Part shown: positions 1 through 11,277 of the stretch, in pieces
Layout: every line of letters begins with the position of its first letter
How positions within the stretch are numbered: position 1 is the first letter of the stretch
Position numbers and translations under genes: made by a program
Notes under the pieces: generated by a model
Seen by the model: the letters and a program-made list of their open reading frames with translations, nothing else
Database searches by the model: none
What the model was told of the DNA's origin: nothing
Assembly (NCBI GenBank): GCA_029718625.1
Contig: CM056380.1
Location: forward strand, 41,420,169 to 41,484,168
Length of the DNA stretch: 64,000 bases
Source: Synaphobranchus kaupii
Lineage: Eukaryota; Chordata; Actinopteri; Anguilliformes; Synaphobranchidae
Reading direction: 5' to 3'

Positions 1-716
1 GCATGCCATGACTTCTGGATGTCTGTGACCCAACAACATCAAAAGACTATCTTATTTTCTGGTACTTTTACAAACGATACTATAACGTCTCTGCATTTCA
101 ATGGATCTCTATGGGAATTGGGGGGTGGGACTAGATTTAGCTGTAAATTACACTGGAACAGTATGGAACACATGGTTGGGTAAATGGCTTTAAGTCATCA
201 AGCGTCTGACGTATCAAACAAGCTTTAAACCATCACTCTGCTGCCAGAAATACAGTAGATATGGCTCTATATAGACCCTTGATGACTTACAGCCATTTTA
301 CCAACCATGTATTCCATACTGTTCCAGCATAATTTACAGCTAACTCTAGTCCCACCCCCCAATTCCCATAGAGATCCATTCAAATGCAGAGACGTTATAG
401 TATCGCTTGTAGGAGTACCAGAATATAAGATATCAAGTCTTTTGATGTTGTTGGGTCACAGACATCAGGTAGTCATGGCATGCAAAGGATATGTGACCAA
501 ATATTAAAAATGATTACTTTATTCTATATATAAATGCAGGGGTGCCAATAATTGTGGCATGTGGTTTTGTTAAAAATAATTGTACTAAAATTAAAGTTTT
601 GGATTTTTCTCATTTTTTTCAGTGTGAGATTAAGCTAATTCACCAAACGGTGAATTTTTAATAACCCTTTTTACTCATCTTTACCAGGGGTGCCAATAAT
701 AGTGGAGAGCACTGTA
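1..716. mobile_element. Right part of a palindromic Tc1-derived element
   Basis: Positions 1-212 and 275-483 are imperfect inverted copies, both ending in gcatgccatgact, with a loop of about 60 bp. Directly to the right, 447-507 can be read on + as a short tail ending ...GYVTKY-stop, resembling the C-terminus of Tc1-like transposases. The block from 536 to 716 carries ggggtgccaataat twice and ends ...gcactg before TA, as a Tc1-like terminal repeat would. The left end is probably outside the window. It is non-autonomous: only the last residues of a transposase are visible. The palindrome recurs at about 3.6, 58.6-59.2 and 61.6 kb. Confidence 0.6.
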
Positions 717-1094
717 CTCTTAGTCAATTCTGTGGCATGAAGATTAATTAAACTCCAAGCAGTCAGATTCTAGTCTATACCTTTAAATTAATGTTTTCAT
801 CTTTATATATTGCAATGAGCTGCTGATGCAAACCGCTGCCTTGAATGTGGGGACTTGAATTAAAATGCATTCTCTCTTCCTTATCACAGAAGCAGTAATC
901 CAGAGATTCCCTGGTACCACCAAGGGCCACCTGGGGGTGGCGCTGAACCAAAAAATGACTGAATTGCGGGCCTTGAGGACCAAATTGAATACTTGATTGT
1001 CTTAATAAAGGTTTTGTAAATGAGCAATTGCATTTGTTATTCTCTTTTATTGACTCATGATTTGAGCTAAAAGTGGCTTTATATGTAGGTAATA

Positions 1095-1400
1095 CAATTA
1101 TTTTATATGTGTAATATTAAAAGTTCCACTTACATGAAACATATATTTCAAATATATTGGCAGTTCATATATGCCACATATATGCAAATAATGTGTATGT
1201 GGTATACATGAGTAACATATAGGTATGTTATATAAGCTGCTTTTTAAATGGCTAATATATGTCAGACATATATGGACATATATGAAAATGTTCCAATATT
1301 TAATAGGTTTCATATACGGTATTTAATATAGGCATATATGTTATTCCCTCCTATGTCCATATATGCCATATATGGAAATCCCCTATATGTACATATATTA
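1095..1400. repeat. AT-rich stretch with recurring catatatg/atatatg motifs
   Basis: About 300 bp in which atatatg and its complement recur many times at irregular spacing. No strict period, no open frame of note and no terminal repeats were seen. It reads as low-complexity sequence. The stretch before it (720-1090) shows no recognisable gene. Confidence 0.5.
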
Positions 1401-1863
1401 GATTTCCGTATGGGATAATTTGCAAGAATCAGTAGCCCAGGCCTTACGTTTAAAGCAGATAAAATACATGTAAAGTAGGCTATAGTTTATTTTTAAAACA
1501 GCATTAACGTAGGCAGTGGCGCCCCCAGCTGTACGCAGAGTACGCAGTCTGCGTACCTTAGCAACAACAGCAAAATTAGTATTTCCATTAAAACTGACGT
1601 GAATTGTCAAAGTCTCTGCCTCTCTGTTTCTACGATGTTGAGGAATGATATTTGCTTATTGTCTTAGTTGTATTGCCTGGTTATTGTATTTTCCAAGTTT
1701 TGCATATTTCAAACATTTGAAAGTGATTGGAGGATCATCATCCCGCCGTTAACACCGTTGAAAGTGATTGGAGGATCACCTTTTTCTTTAGACCGGGAAA
1801 AGTTTAGAGTTGCCTTTTTACTTGTCAGTCAAGATAACTAACTTAAACGAATACTTCATAGCA

Positions 1864-2073
1864 TACTGAAAGTTCTTCTTACGATGCCCGTGTCTACTGC
1901 TTCGGTCGAGCGCTCATTCAGCTGTTTGAGACGTCTGAAAACCTACCTACGGAACAGCATGACAGACGCGATTGGCGATTATAAACATTCACAATGACTT
2001 TGAAATCGACACAGAGCGGGTGCTTAGGGAATTTGACGCAACTGGGACAAGGAGGGTCAATCTCACATTCTAA
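1864..2073 (+). pseudogene. hAT transposase C-terminal (dimerisation) remnant
   Basis: Read on +, this encodes a stretch with the motif MPVSTASVERSFS followed by LRRLKTYLRNSM, typical of the C-terminal dimerisation domain of hAT-superfamily transposases. After a frame change the sequence continues as a NDFEIDTERVLREFDA-like stretch, which in this family follows the dimerisation helix. No upstream RNase-H-like catalytic core or zinc finger is visible, so this is a decayed 3' end. A Harbinger-like element begins immediately downstream at 2074. Confidence 0.7.
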
Positions 2074-2906
2074 AGCCCTATTCGGACGGGATACATTTTC
2101 AGGACAATGTCTAAAGTAGCTAATTATTACCACAGGACGTCTGTAATGTTAATGGCCGATTCGGATGGGATAAAGTAGCTATCTCCGTAAGCAGCGTCTA
2201 GAATTACAGAGATGGGAGTGTCTACTCTATGTTGTCGTCACACCGAAAATGTTCCCCACGAATCATACAACGTTACACATCCTATCTTCACTGCAAACTG
2301 AGCCGCCAAAAAAAAAAACTGGAGACAATGTTGACATGGCAAACATGTCCACAAAAAGCGTGAGGAATCCTGCAATTACACGGTACGCCTCTTTATTAAC
2401 GTTAGCTTGAAAAGAAACAGTGTTAGGCCATAACATGTATATAAGGCTATAGCTAGGCTACAATAGCTTACCTAAAACGGCCACAAGCGTTGCCCCACTG
2501 TAGCCTACTTTTTAGCCTGTTTTTTTTTTTTTGCTCTCTGTCTTCTTATTTAATGTAACGTTACATTCATTTAGAGGTCGGTCAATAGTTGGACCGAAGA
2601 GAGCACAACCAAAGGCGTCTTCGAGTGCTTACGTGAAAAACCAGTAGAAAAGACTGGGGAAAACTAATTTATCACAGGAAATAACAGAATTTTACCGGAC
2701 ATGTCAATTCGCACGGGATAGCTTTAACCTGGGGTAATTTTTATAGGACATTTAACAGTAGGTAAAAGACTCCGGAATCTTTACTGGTGCGGGAGCTCGC
2801 AGTCCGTAAAAGTTACAGACATGGGAACTAAAATAGCGGAGCTCTTCCAGTAATTATTACATTATCCCACCTCCCCCTGTAAAACTTATCCCGTCCGAAT
2901 AGGGCT
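2074..2906. mobile_element. Harbinger-like non-autonomous element (833 bp), TAA duplication
   Basis: The ends are inverted repeats: agccctattcggacgggat at 2074 and its complement ending at 2906. The trinucleotide taa stands on both sides (2071-2073 and 2907-2909), matching the TWA duplications of PIF/Harbinger elements. Internal copies of the motif (for example gattcggatgggata near 2158) look like subterminal repeats. No transposase is seen. Assignment to Harbinger rests on duplication length and sequence only. Confidence 0.65.
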
Positions 2907-2977
2907 TAAGGGTAAGATGCTATTTATTTTTATGCAGCGATTGAGGCAACATGTTCTTTTATTTGCAGTGGCGTGTT

Positions 2978-3043
2978 CTCTCTCTCTCTATCTCTCTCTC
3001 TCTATCCCTCACACACACACACACACACATACACACACACACA
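2978..3043. repeat. Microsatellites: (TC)n then (CA)n
   Basis: An interrupted tctctc run is followed by an acacac run. Simple sequence, no further function visible. Confidence 0.9.
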
Positions 3044-3166
3044 ATTGGCGAGCATTCAGTGATAATATTTTATTAGAAATTTAAGCAGTGAATACATTTT
3101 GTTGAGCATGTTCAATAGTTACATTGACTTGTCAGAAGTGTTTTCATTGTGTTAACATTAACTGTG

Positions 3167-3338
3167 CTGTAAGTCGCGTAACAGCTTGTTGCGCGCAACA
3201 TTTCCATTCTATTGTGAGGTCTCTCCGGTTTTCCTGATGAAAGATCAGGCTACTGTAAGTCACGTAACATCTTTTTGCGCGCAACATTTCCATTCTATTG
3301 TGAAGTAAGTCTCTCCGGTTTTGCTGATGAAAGATCCG
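3167..3338. repeat. Tandem duplication, unit about 86 bp
   Basis: The block starting ctgtaagtcgcgtaac at 3167 is repeated from 3253 with few changes. Both copies contain gcgcgcaacatttccattct and end in a gatgaaagatc motif. There are two copies only. Confidence 0.8.
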
Positions 3339-3574
3339 ACTTTAACGTAGGCTGGGCCTACTCCAACGTTAGAACTTCTTGTAATATGCGACCCTATGAG
3401 TGCAAAATATATCGGTAAATTACGTTGTAACGTTAGTCCTAAGTAGTGGCTTTGTTTTCATGTAGCCTATGGTTTGGCCTCCTCTGTTGCGTACCCCGGG
3501 AAGAAATCCCGCGGGCGCCCCTGAACGTAGGCTAGTGAAACATAAAACAATCGCAGTTTGTTTTAGGAATATTT

Positions 3575-4150
3575 GCCCGGAGAAACAACCCTTCAAGTTA
3601 TCCATCCATAACTACTGCATATCTGGCAGCAGATGGTTTGAGGCTTGTTTGATACGTCAGACCCTTGATGACTTAGAGCCATTTAGCCAACCATACTGTT
3701 CCAGTGTAATTTACAGCTAAATCTAGTCCAACCCCCCAATTCCCATAGAGATCCGTTCAAATGCAGAGAGGTGATAGCCTAGTATCGCTTGTAGGAGTAC
3801 CGGAAAATAAGATATCAAGAGTCTTTTGATATTGTTGGGTCACAGGCATCAGGAAGTCATGGCATGCGAAGGATATGCGACCAAATATTTAAAAAATATT
3901 ACTTTATTCTACATTATGTTAAACTGTCCAATATTTTTTGATGTCCGAAAATGGGGGGGACTATGTAGGCCTACAAAAGGTTCCATAATTTATAAATGGT
4001 TCATCCGATATGGATGAAAAAACCCTCAGCTGACAGTCTGCACTTTAACCTCATTGTCATTGTATCCTTTCAAACTCAAAGTGCGAGAGTATAGAACCAA
4101 AATAACAAAAAATGTGTCACTGTCCAATGAATTATGGTGCTCACTGCATG
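3575..4150 (+). mobile_element. Tc1-derived fragment: half of the palindromic core plus a Tc1-like end
   Basis: 3575-3870 matches the right half of the palindrome at 1-483 and 58.6-59.2 kb. It runs into a coding tail ending ...GYATKY (about 3888), a plausible Tc1 transposase C-terminus. 4025-4150 is a separate conserved block (gctgacagtctgcactt to atggtgctcactg) found again at 60.17-60.33 kb in reverse and at 61.68-61.81 kb. That block resembles the terminal region of common fish Tc1-like transposons. No transposase is intact. Confidence 0.55.
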
Positions 4151-4182
4151 AACAAAACATTTTGAGGGTGTAGGCTACAGTA

Positions 4183-5449
4183 TAGTGTTGTAGTCGAGAC
4201 CACCTAAACCGAGACCGAGTCAAGACCAAGACTTTGAGGTGGCGAGACCGAGTCAAGACCAAGACTTTGAGGTGATGAGACCGAGTCAAGACCAAGACTG
4301 AGGGGGGGCGAGACCAAGACCGAGACCAGACCAATGTGAGTCCAATTCAAGACCATGACTGTAATTGTGTTGGTCTACCATCATAGTGATGGCTCAACAT
4401 TTACACCATTTCGCTGCTTAAATTCAAAACACAGAAAGCATTATTTAGGAATTTTAATAAAGAAAGCATTATTTTTGTGAAAATATTGATGTACAGTATA
4501 CAACAGAAGTGAGTACACCCCTGTGCAATATCACTTAAATGTCAAATGATTCAAAATTGATTAAAAAAAAAGTTATTGGCTGTAATTTAAGGGGTGAAAT
4601 TTTATATCCAGTCACAGTAAAAAGACAAAATTAAATAAATAATTTAAAAAACAGACAATGCACAGGCAAGTAATGACAGAGACCCTCCCCCAGGAGGAGA
4701 CAACAATCATTGGTCTAAAATGCGTAACGCCTGGGTTCCGGACAGAGAGACCACAGGCTGTATCGGGCTGAATTTCTTTAATGGAAGTCAATGGAGAAGA
4801 TCCCTTAGTACCCTGAACAAGCTGCTGTTTTGTAGACACAGTTCGTAACATAATAAATGGACAGCCTTGTCGCTAATCTTCAACATGTTTGTCATCACAT
4901 ATTCATTTTGGAACGAGCTATGTTGTGTCTACTACGAAAAAAATACTGTTAATATTTACTGACACGAAGGACAGAGGGGGAGGGATGGGGCCTAGCCCAG
5001 TTATTGGGCCAGCCCAGTGTCAGTATAGAAAATGAACCAATGGGCCGCTGTCCCTGCTTTTTTAAAATTTATTTACATTTAATAATATCGGCCCCAAGGT
5101 GCGTCGGCCCACCGGGAAAATGCCCGGTATGCCAGATTATCAGTCCAGTGCTGTTTCCGTCCACTAAACCTATAAATCAATGATATTAAATAGTAGCATA
5201 TTTTGTCATCTGTAACTAGTTTTCCGTGGTGGCCAATCAAATTTCTGTGGGGGCGAGTGCCACCACATGCCCCCCTGGACACGCCCCTGGTCTCGACCGG
5301 TTTTGAAAAAAAATCCGAGTCCTCTTCATCCGAGACCGTGACAAGACCGAGACCAAATGCAGTCGATTCCGAGACAAGACCGAGACCTTCAAAATATGGT
5401 CTCGAGACCGGTCTCGAGACCAAGACCGGTCTCGAGTACTACAACACTG
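4183..5449. mobile_element. hAT-type non-autonomous element, 1267 bp, 8-bp duplication
   Basis: The ends are inverted: tagtgttgtag at 4183 and ctacaacactg ending at 5449. The octamer ctacagta flanks it exactly on both sides (4175-4182 and 5450-5457), the duplication length of hAT elements. Inside the left end a unit of about 33 bp (gagaccgagtcaagaccaagac...) is repeated about three times at 4200-4325, and related gagacc/ggtctc motifs fill the right end at 5283-5440. No transposase is visible. Another decayed Tc1-like end (gagtacacccctgtgc, about 4511) lies within it. Confidence 0.85.
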
Positions 5450-5457
5450 CTACAGTA

Positions 5458-6361
5458 GAGGACCAGATGTGTCACCACAGCATAATGCTGTCCTGGACAT
5501 TATGTCTACATTGAACTTAACAAAGAATCGTAGGCTATTCCCAGGGCTTGTAGACTAGCTGTCAAACTGCGATTATTTTATGTTCCACTAGCCTACGTTA
5601 ACGCCGTTTAAAAAAAAAAACGATAGCCTAATTTACATGGATTTTATCCGCTTTTAACGTAGGCTAGGCTGATTCTTGCAAAGTATGCTGCTTAAATTAG
5701 GTCTATGTCAGAACTCCATGAAAATCGAGCATTTCAAATGAGAAAAAGAGTAGGCTATCTGTAAGCTACGGACAGTGACACAGAATGGCTTGATCATGCA
5801 CCGAAAGAAGGAAGATATTAGTCGGAAATCGCGAAAGGAGAAGGAACACAGTCGCAAAGAAAGTAATAATGCAGAGTGCACGTGAGGGTCTGTCAAATTC
5901 TGACAGGCAGTCAAATTTCGGCACGGGAGCCATAAAAGCATTAACCAGCATTATAATTTCAGTAGCTAAATGGTGAACTCCATGCAAGCTTTTCATAAAC
6001 CACGTCAAATTCTTCGAATGTGACATTGTTGGCACACTACAAGGAAATCCATAATACGTTCAACCTGACAGGAAAACAAAATCTTCGTCTTTTAATAAAG
6101 AAATAATAGGCCTATATTTAGCCTAATTTAGCTGATCAGATAGCTAGATAGGCTATAGTAGGCTACCCGAGCTGATCAAAGATCAAACTTGCGAACTATT
6201 TAGCTAAGGTTAGTGAACTGATTCAGTAGCCTAACCATATAGCCTACTGTATTTTATTCAGCAAAGTAGCCTATACTGATCTTCTTAACGTTACCTAACC
6301 GTCTGGCATGCTAGCTATATCAGCAAGCTAACAATTAGTAGCCTAGGCTACTAACTACACT
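5458..6361. other. No gene recognised
   Basis: I see no convincing coding frame, RNA gene or terminal repeat in this stretch. Short taggct motifs recur but without a period. Confidence 0.5.
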
Positions 6362-6612
6362 CATAAAAGTGCGAATGCGACTGCGAGTGCCAGTGCGAAT
6401 GCGAGTGCCAGTGCGAATGCGACTGCGAGTGCCAGTGCGAATGCGACTGCAAATGCCAATGCGACTGCGAGTGTGAATGCGACTGCGAGTGGGAATGCGA
6501 GTGCCAGTGCGAATGCGAGTGCGAATGCGACTGCGAGTGCCAGTGCGAACGCGAGTGCAAATGCGACTGCGAGTGCCAACGCGAATGCAACTGCGAGTGC
6601 AAGTGCTAGTGC
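6362..6612. repeat. Hexanucleotide array (TGCGAN)n
   Basis: About 40 units of a degenerate hexamer, mostly tgcgaa, tgcgag, tgcgac and tgccag. Because the period is 6, all frames stay open, giving spurious His/Ser-rich, Ala/Leu-rich and Arg/Thr-rich frames on the - strand. A short reverse-complement tract of the same motif stands at 6683-6710, on the far side of 70 bp of other sequence. Confidence 0.9.
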
Positions 6613-6724
6613 GTATGAGTGACATGAGTAAACCTGCGAGTGAGATGTTGTGACCAATTAAAGCGCACAGTATAAGGCAATTGCATTCGCAGTCGCACTC
6701 GCAGACGACAGAGTTTTGGCACTG

Positions 6725-7797
6725 TTGGCCCCCCATACGCAGGTACTCGTGACAGTGCGTCAGCAATGACGTTGTCAGTACCGCGGATATGCTTAATTTC
6801 AAAATTAAACGGTTGTAAAATCAAGCTCCACCGCATCAGACACTGATTAGCGTTTCTCATGCGATTGAGGAACTTCAAGAGGTCGTGAAAAATAGCAAAC
6901 GGAGTGGTGGACATTTTCAACACCTTCTTGCAGGAGGACAGCACCAGCACCTTCGTCACTTGCGTCAACAGTTAAAAAGAAAGGTTTCTGAAAATCAGGC
7001 GCAACCAATACAGGAGCAGAGATCAGCAACGCCTTGACATTTTCAAATGCCTTTAGGCATGATTCAGACCACTGATATGACACTTTCGGACTAAGCAAGT
7101 CAGTCAAGGGAGCCACGATAGAAGAAAAGTTCTTACAGAACGCTCGATAGTAACCTGCCATTCCCAGAAATCGACGCAACTCGCGACGATCTACAGGGGC
7201 AGGGAAATTACAGATGGCAGATATTTTGGCATCTAGAGGACACACCTGTCCTCCCCCCACAATTCTACCCAAGTAGGTCACCGTTGCCTTCCCGAACTCA
7301 CATTTCGCCAAATCAATGGTGAGATTGGCAACAGACAAACGGTGGAAAAGATCACGAATTTGCGCAACATGATCAGACCAAGATGAACTATATACGACCA
7401 CGTCATCTAAGTATGCCTCACAGCCAGACATACCAGACAGCACAATATTCATCAACCTCTGAAAAGTTGCCGGCGCGTTACGCATCCCAAAAGCCATAAC
7501 GCGATAACTCAGGAAGTCGTCAGGTGTAACAAAAGCGGAGATTTCTTTTGCCCGACTCGTAACGGGGACCTGCCAGTAGCCCTTAAGCAAGTCGAACTTA
7601 CTTACGAACACTGCAGAACCCACCCTGTCTATGCAGTCATCCATCCTGGGCAATGGATAAGAGTCTGGCTTAGTGACTGCATTGACACGCCTGTAGTCGG
7701 TGCAAAAACGAAATGTACCATCAGATTTACCCACTAAAATACATGGAGAACTCCACGCACTCGTACTAGGCTCAGCGATGTTATTGGCAAGCATGTA
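6725..7797 (-). pseudogene. Gmr1-like Ty3/gypsy RT-RNase H fragment
   Basis: Read on -, from about 7797 down, this is a gypsy-type reverse transcriptase. The motifs WSSPCILV, FCTDYRRVNAVT, YPLPRMDD, FDLLKGYWQVP, NAPATFQRLMN and the catalytic AYLDDVVVYS are present, followed by the RT thumb/connection (LRRFLGMAGYYR) and the start of RNase H (TVDASDEGAGAVLLQ). A deletion and frameshift then lead to the RNase H tail (LMRWSLILQPFNF, ADALSRVPAYGG). It is cut at the N-terminal side where it meets a + strand gag fragment of the same family, and nothing of its gag or integrase is present here. It is a dead copy. Confidence 0.85.
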
Positions 7798-7799
7798 TG

Positions 7800-8245
7800 A
7801 GTTGGTGCCGGAGGCGTACCGACAAAAATTTAAAGAATATCGAAAAGCCTTGGCCCAGTCCTTTGTGGAGTTCGCTAGGGAGAAGGGTACTCTTTTCGAT
7901 AAGTGGTGTGCTGCAAGCAAAGCAACCGACTATAGTTCGCTTCGGGAGTTAATTTTATTGGAGGAGTTTAAAAAGTGCACGCCAGAGCGGTGTGTAGTAG
8001 GCTATATTTGAATGAACAAAAGGTTACTTCCTTAAATGAGGCAGCGATCTTTGCTGATGAGTTTACCCTGACACATAAAAGTGTGTTTGTAACTTCTCGT
8101 GGGAAAACTGATGTTGCCCTTGTCAGATGCGTCCTCTTGTGGTGCAGACATCATAGTTCAGGGTATCGAGATGGGCTTTATTAGTGTTCCATTGCATCAG
8201 GTGCAAAAATTAACACGGATTTAATTTCTGGCTGTTTTAAAGTAG
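7800..8245 (+). pseudogene. Gmr1-like gypsy gag and protease remnants
   Basis: 7800-7990 encodes a gag segment (VPEAYRQKFKEYRK, FVEFAREKGTLFDKWC, LILLEEFKKCTPERC), the SCAN-like region of many fish gypsy Gag proteins. After a frameshift it continues as NEQKVTSLNEAAIFADEF and THKSVF. Protease-like sequence then follows (ADIIVQGIEMGF, VPLHQV), continuing after another frame change into the next entry. The zinc knuckle and the DTG active site normally lying between gag and protease are missing, so an internal deletion is likely. Confidence 0.7.
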
Positions 8246-8247
8246 CC

Positions 8248-9411
8248 GTGCGTTCTGCTCTGCCAGTCCCAGGAATAGACCTCATTATGGGGAACGATAT
8301 CGCAGGTGGTAAAGTACAACCTGTACTGGAGGTTTTGAAACATCCCGAGACGCCCGCTACTCCCGACGTCTCGAAATCTCCCCCTGACATTTTCCCTGCC
8401 TGTGTGCTTACCCGTGCTCAAGCACGAAAATGGGGAGAGCAGGTGAATCTATCAGACTCCATTTTAGCCACTCCATTCACTAGCGATGTTCCAGTCCCCG
8501 AGTGCCCACCTAAAAAGGGGAAGGAGAAACCATTGTCAGTGGATATGCCTTCGATTATGCTGCCAGTCACTCGCGAACAGCTTATTGTTGCTCAGAAAGC
8601 TGATCCATATCTTACCCATTGTTTTAATTCTGCTGTCACCCCTGAAGCTGCGAAAGAAAGGCCAGTAGCTTATTTTGTGGAAAAGGGCCTGTTGATGGGG
8701 AAATGGTCATTACCTGTTGCAGCGGGCATGGATTGGGGTGTGGTGACCCAAGTAGTAGTACCCATACCTTATCGCCAGCAGGTGTTATCGTTGGCACACG
8801 AGAACTTTTGGTCTGGTCACCTGGGTATAACCAAAACATACAACAGGGTGTTGCAACATTTTTTTTGGCCAAAGTTAAAGACCACGGTTACTCAGTATTG
8901 CAGAACATGCCATTGTTGTCAGGTAACAGGTAAGACCAACCAAATAATTCCTCCTGCTCCTCTCTGCCCTATACCTGTTATGGGCGAACCTTTCACCCAG
9001 GTGATAGCGGATTGTGTTGGCCCGTTACCGAGAAGCAGAACCGGTAATAAATTTCTACTTACCCTCATGTGTGCAGCTACACGATTTCCGGAAGCTATTC
9101 CACTTTGTGCAATTACTGCAAAGGCAGTGGTGAGGGCTTTAACTAAGTTCTTCTCTACATTTGGTTTTCCTAAGACTCTCCAAACCAACCAGGGATCTAA
9201 CTTTCTTTCAAGGATTTTTAAACAAGTGTTAGGTTCCCTGGCAATTAAGCACAAGGTCTCTTCCGCATACCACCCCGAATCGCAAGGCGCACTAGAACGC
9301 TGGCATCAGACTTTTAAATCAGTGCTGCGTAAATATTGTCTGGAAACAGGAAACAGTTGGGATGAGGGTGTGCCTTTTGCGGGAAGCTGTACAGGAGTCA
9401 ATTGGCTTTAG
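8248..9411 (+). pseudogene. Gmr1-like gypsy protease end, integrase N-terminal and catalytic domains
   Basis: The frame opens with a protease C-terminus (LPVPGIDLIMGNDIAGGKV). Around residues 180-235 an integrase H2C2 zinc-binding domain is visible (HENFWSGHLG ... CRTCHCCQ). The catalytic core follows: VIADCVGPLP with the first Asp, then LQTNQGSNF where the second catalytic Asp would be, and SQGALERWH with the Glu. The second Asp is Asn (residue 314), expected to kill catalysis. The frame breaks near 9400 and continues in the next entry (from 9362). The order protease-integrase with RT downstream is unusual for Ty3/gypsy. Confidence 0.85.
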
Positions 9412-10722
9412 CCCAGCTGCACTGGTTTTTGGGCACACCGTACGAGGCCCGCTTCAGGTTCTTAAAGAACAAATAATGTCTGATGACTCGTCCGCTAAGT
9501 CTACCAATGTGTTGGACTATGTTAGTCAATTTAGAGAGCGCTTATATCGGGCTTGCTCTCTTGCCAAAGAAGCGCTTACTACCTCTCAGAGCGCTATGAA
9601 AAAGCGTTATGACCGGAAGGCTGTGGCGCGATCATTTGAGGTCGGAGATCAGGTCCTGGTTTTACTGCCGGTTCAAGGTTCTGCGTTGTCTGCTCGCTTC
9701 TCAGGTCCTTACACTGTGGAGGAGAAGCTAAGTGACACTGACTACATCATTCGCACTCCTGACCACAGACGTCAGTCGCGTATTTGTCATGTAAACATGC
9801 TCAAGTTATATCATGCCAGAGCTCCAAAGCCGGAGCAGAGTAATGTTTTGCCGGTTTCGGCTATTGCTTCAGTGTCCACGGTGTCCACCTCTGATCTAGT
9901 TGGGGATGATGATGGTCTGCTGCTCAGAAACGCACCACAGCAGTGCGCTAGGCTGTTGAATTCAGAGGTGCTAGCAGACCTGTCTTCCCACCTTGCCCAC
10001 TTGCCCGAAGAGCAACGTTCCGATATGACCAAACTAATCACCGATTATCCTATGCTCTTTAATGACACCCCTACTCAAACGCATCTTATACAGCATGACA
10101 TAGATGTAAATAACTCTGCGCCTATCCGACAGCATCCATACAGAGTCAATGCTGCTAAACGTGCGGCCATGGAAAAAGAGGTACAGTACCTTTTAAACAA
10201 CCAGTTGGCCAGTCCTAGTTCAAGTCCCTGGAGTTCGCCGTGTTTGTTGGTGCCCAAGCCAGATGGTACTCCTAGGTTTTGCACAGATTTTCGTAAAGTC
10301 AATGCAGTTACTGTACCCGACTCCTACCCTCTCCCACGGATGGAGGACTACATTGACAATATTGGCCCAGCTAAGTATGTGAGCAAACTTGACCTGTTGA
10401 AAGGTTACTGGCAGGTACCCTTAACCTCCCGTGCTTCCGACATATCTGCTTTTGTAACCCCTGACGATTTTATGCAGTATAATGTCTTGCCTTTCGGTTT
10501 GCGAAACGCTCCAGCCACCTTTCAAAGGTTGGTCAATATTGTCTTATCCGGCATCCTGAATTGCAACGCATATCTGGATGACTTGGTTGTGTATACCCGC
10601 ACTTGGTCCGAACATGTACACGTCCTGAAAATTGTGTTTAACAGGTTGGCATCGGCTTTTTTAACTGTCAACCTTACCAAATGCGAGTTTGGAAAAGCCA
10701 CAGTTACCTCCTCTGGAAGATA
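9362..10722 (+). pseudogene. Gmr1-like gypsy integrase C-terminus fused upstream of reverse transcriptase
   Basis: The first part (IGFSPAALVFGHTVRGPL, then YDRKAVARSFEVGDQVLVLLP, RFSGPYTVEEKL, CHVNMLKLYH) is the integrase C-terminal region with a GPY/F-type module. The same open frame runs on through a linker (about residues 165-250) into reverse transcriptase: WSSPCLLVPKPDGT, FCTDFRKVNAV, LDLLKGYWQVP, APATFQRLVN and the catalytic AYLDDLVVYT. It stops at TVTSSGR, so the RT thumb and RNase H are lost. The IN-before-RT arrangement in one frame fits the Gmr1-like group of deuterostome gypsy elements with a copia-like domain order. It is close to, but not identical with, the - strand RT at 6725-7797. 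Confidence 0.85.
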
Positions 10723-11207
10723 AAAGCTCAGTCTACTGCCGCTTTCCCTCGCTCTGTCTCATTTCGTGTTACCTACCTGTGTGTATGGTTGTTTATGTGT
10801 GTAGTCCAGGCCCTGGGGCAGGTAAGACAGAGGCCTCTATACACTTGTGTTACATGTAGGTAGTTTTATGTATAGACACACTAGGAAAGGGGTGGTTTCC
10901 AATTGTGTATTTTTGGTAGTTGGTCTTGGACAGAGTAGTTAGATAGGCAGGCTTTTGTTTTATTGAATAGTTAGTTAGTCAGCTTATTTTTTGGTTTCTA
11001 GCTCTGTTTGGGTTTTGTTTATTTCTTTTCTTTGGCAACATCTGGATCCTTGGGCCGTGTGAACTATTTGTGTCTTTGTTTGTTTTATTGTGTTCTTTTA
11101 AATATGTAAATATACTGGCACTTGTTATAATATACACTTTGCACCTCAATCTTGTCTGTTCTCTATCATTTGCTCCCATCACGCTCAAACCCTTACACCC
11201 GGTCACA
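10723..11207 (+). other. Possible 3' untranslated region and LTR of the Gmr1-like element
   Basis: Non-coding, T-rich sequence directly downstream of the broken RT frame. A segment from tgttacatg (10848) to ggtcaca (11207) begins TG and ends CA as an LTR would. There is no matching second LTR in the window and no clear polypurine tract just before it, so the limits are a guess. Confidence 0.3.
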
Positions 11208-11277
11208 TTATAACATCTACAAATATATTGATACGCACCCCCCACCCCCCCCACCCCTAGGCAACTGAGGGTCGTAA

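Noticed and set aside
6335..6802. Long - strand frames with His/Ser, Ala/Leu and Arg/Thr repeats
   Set aside because: A 6-bp tandem repeat keeps all frames open; composition is simple and there is no start context or flanking domain.
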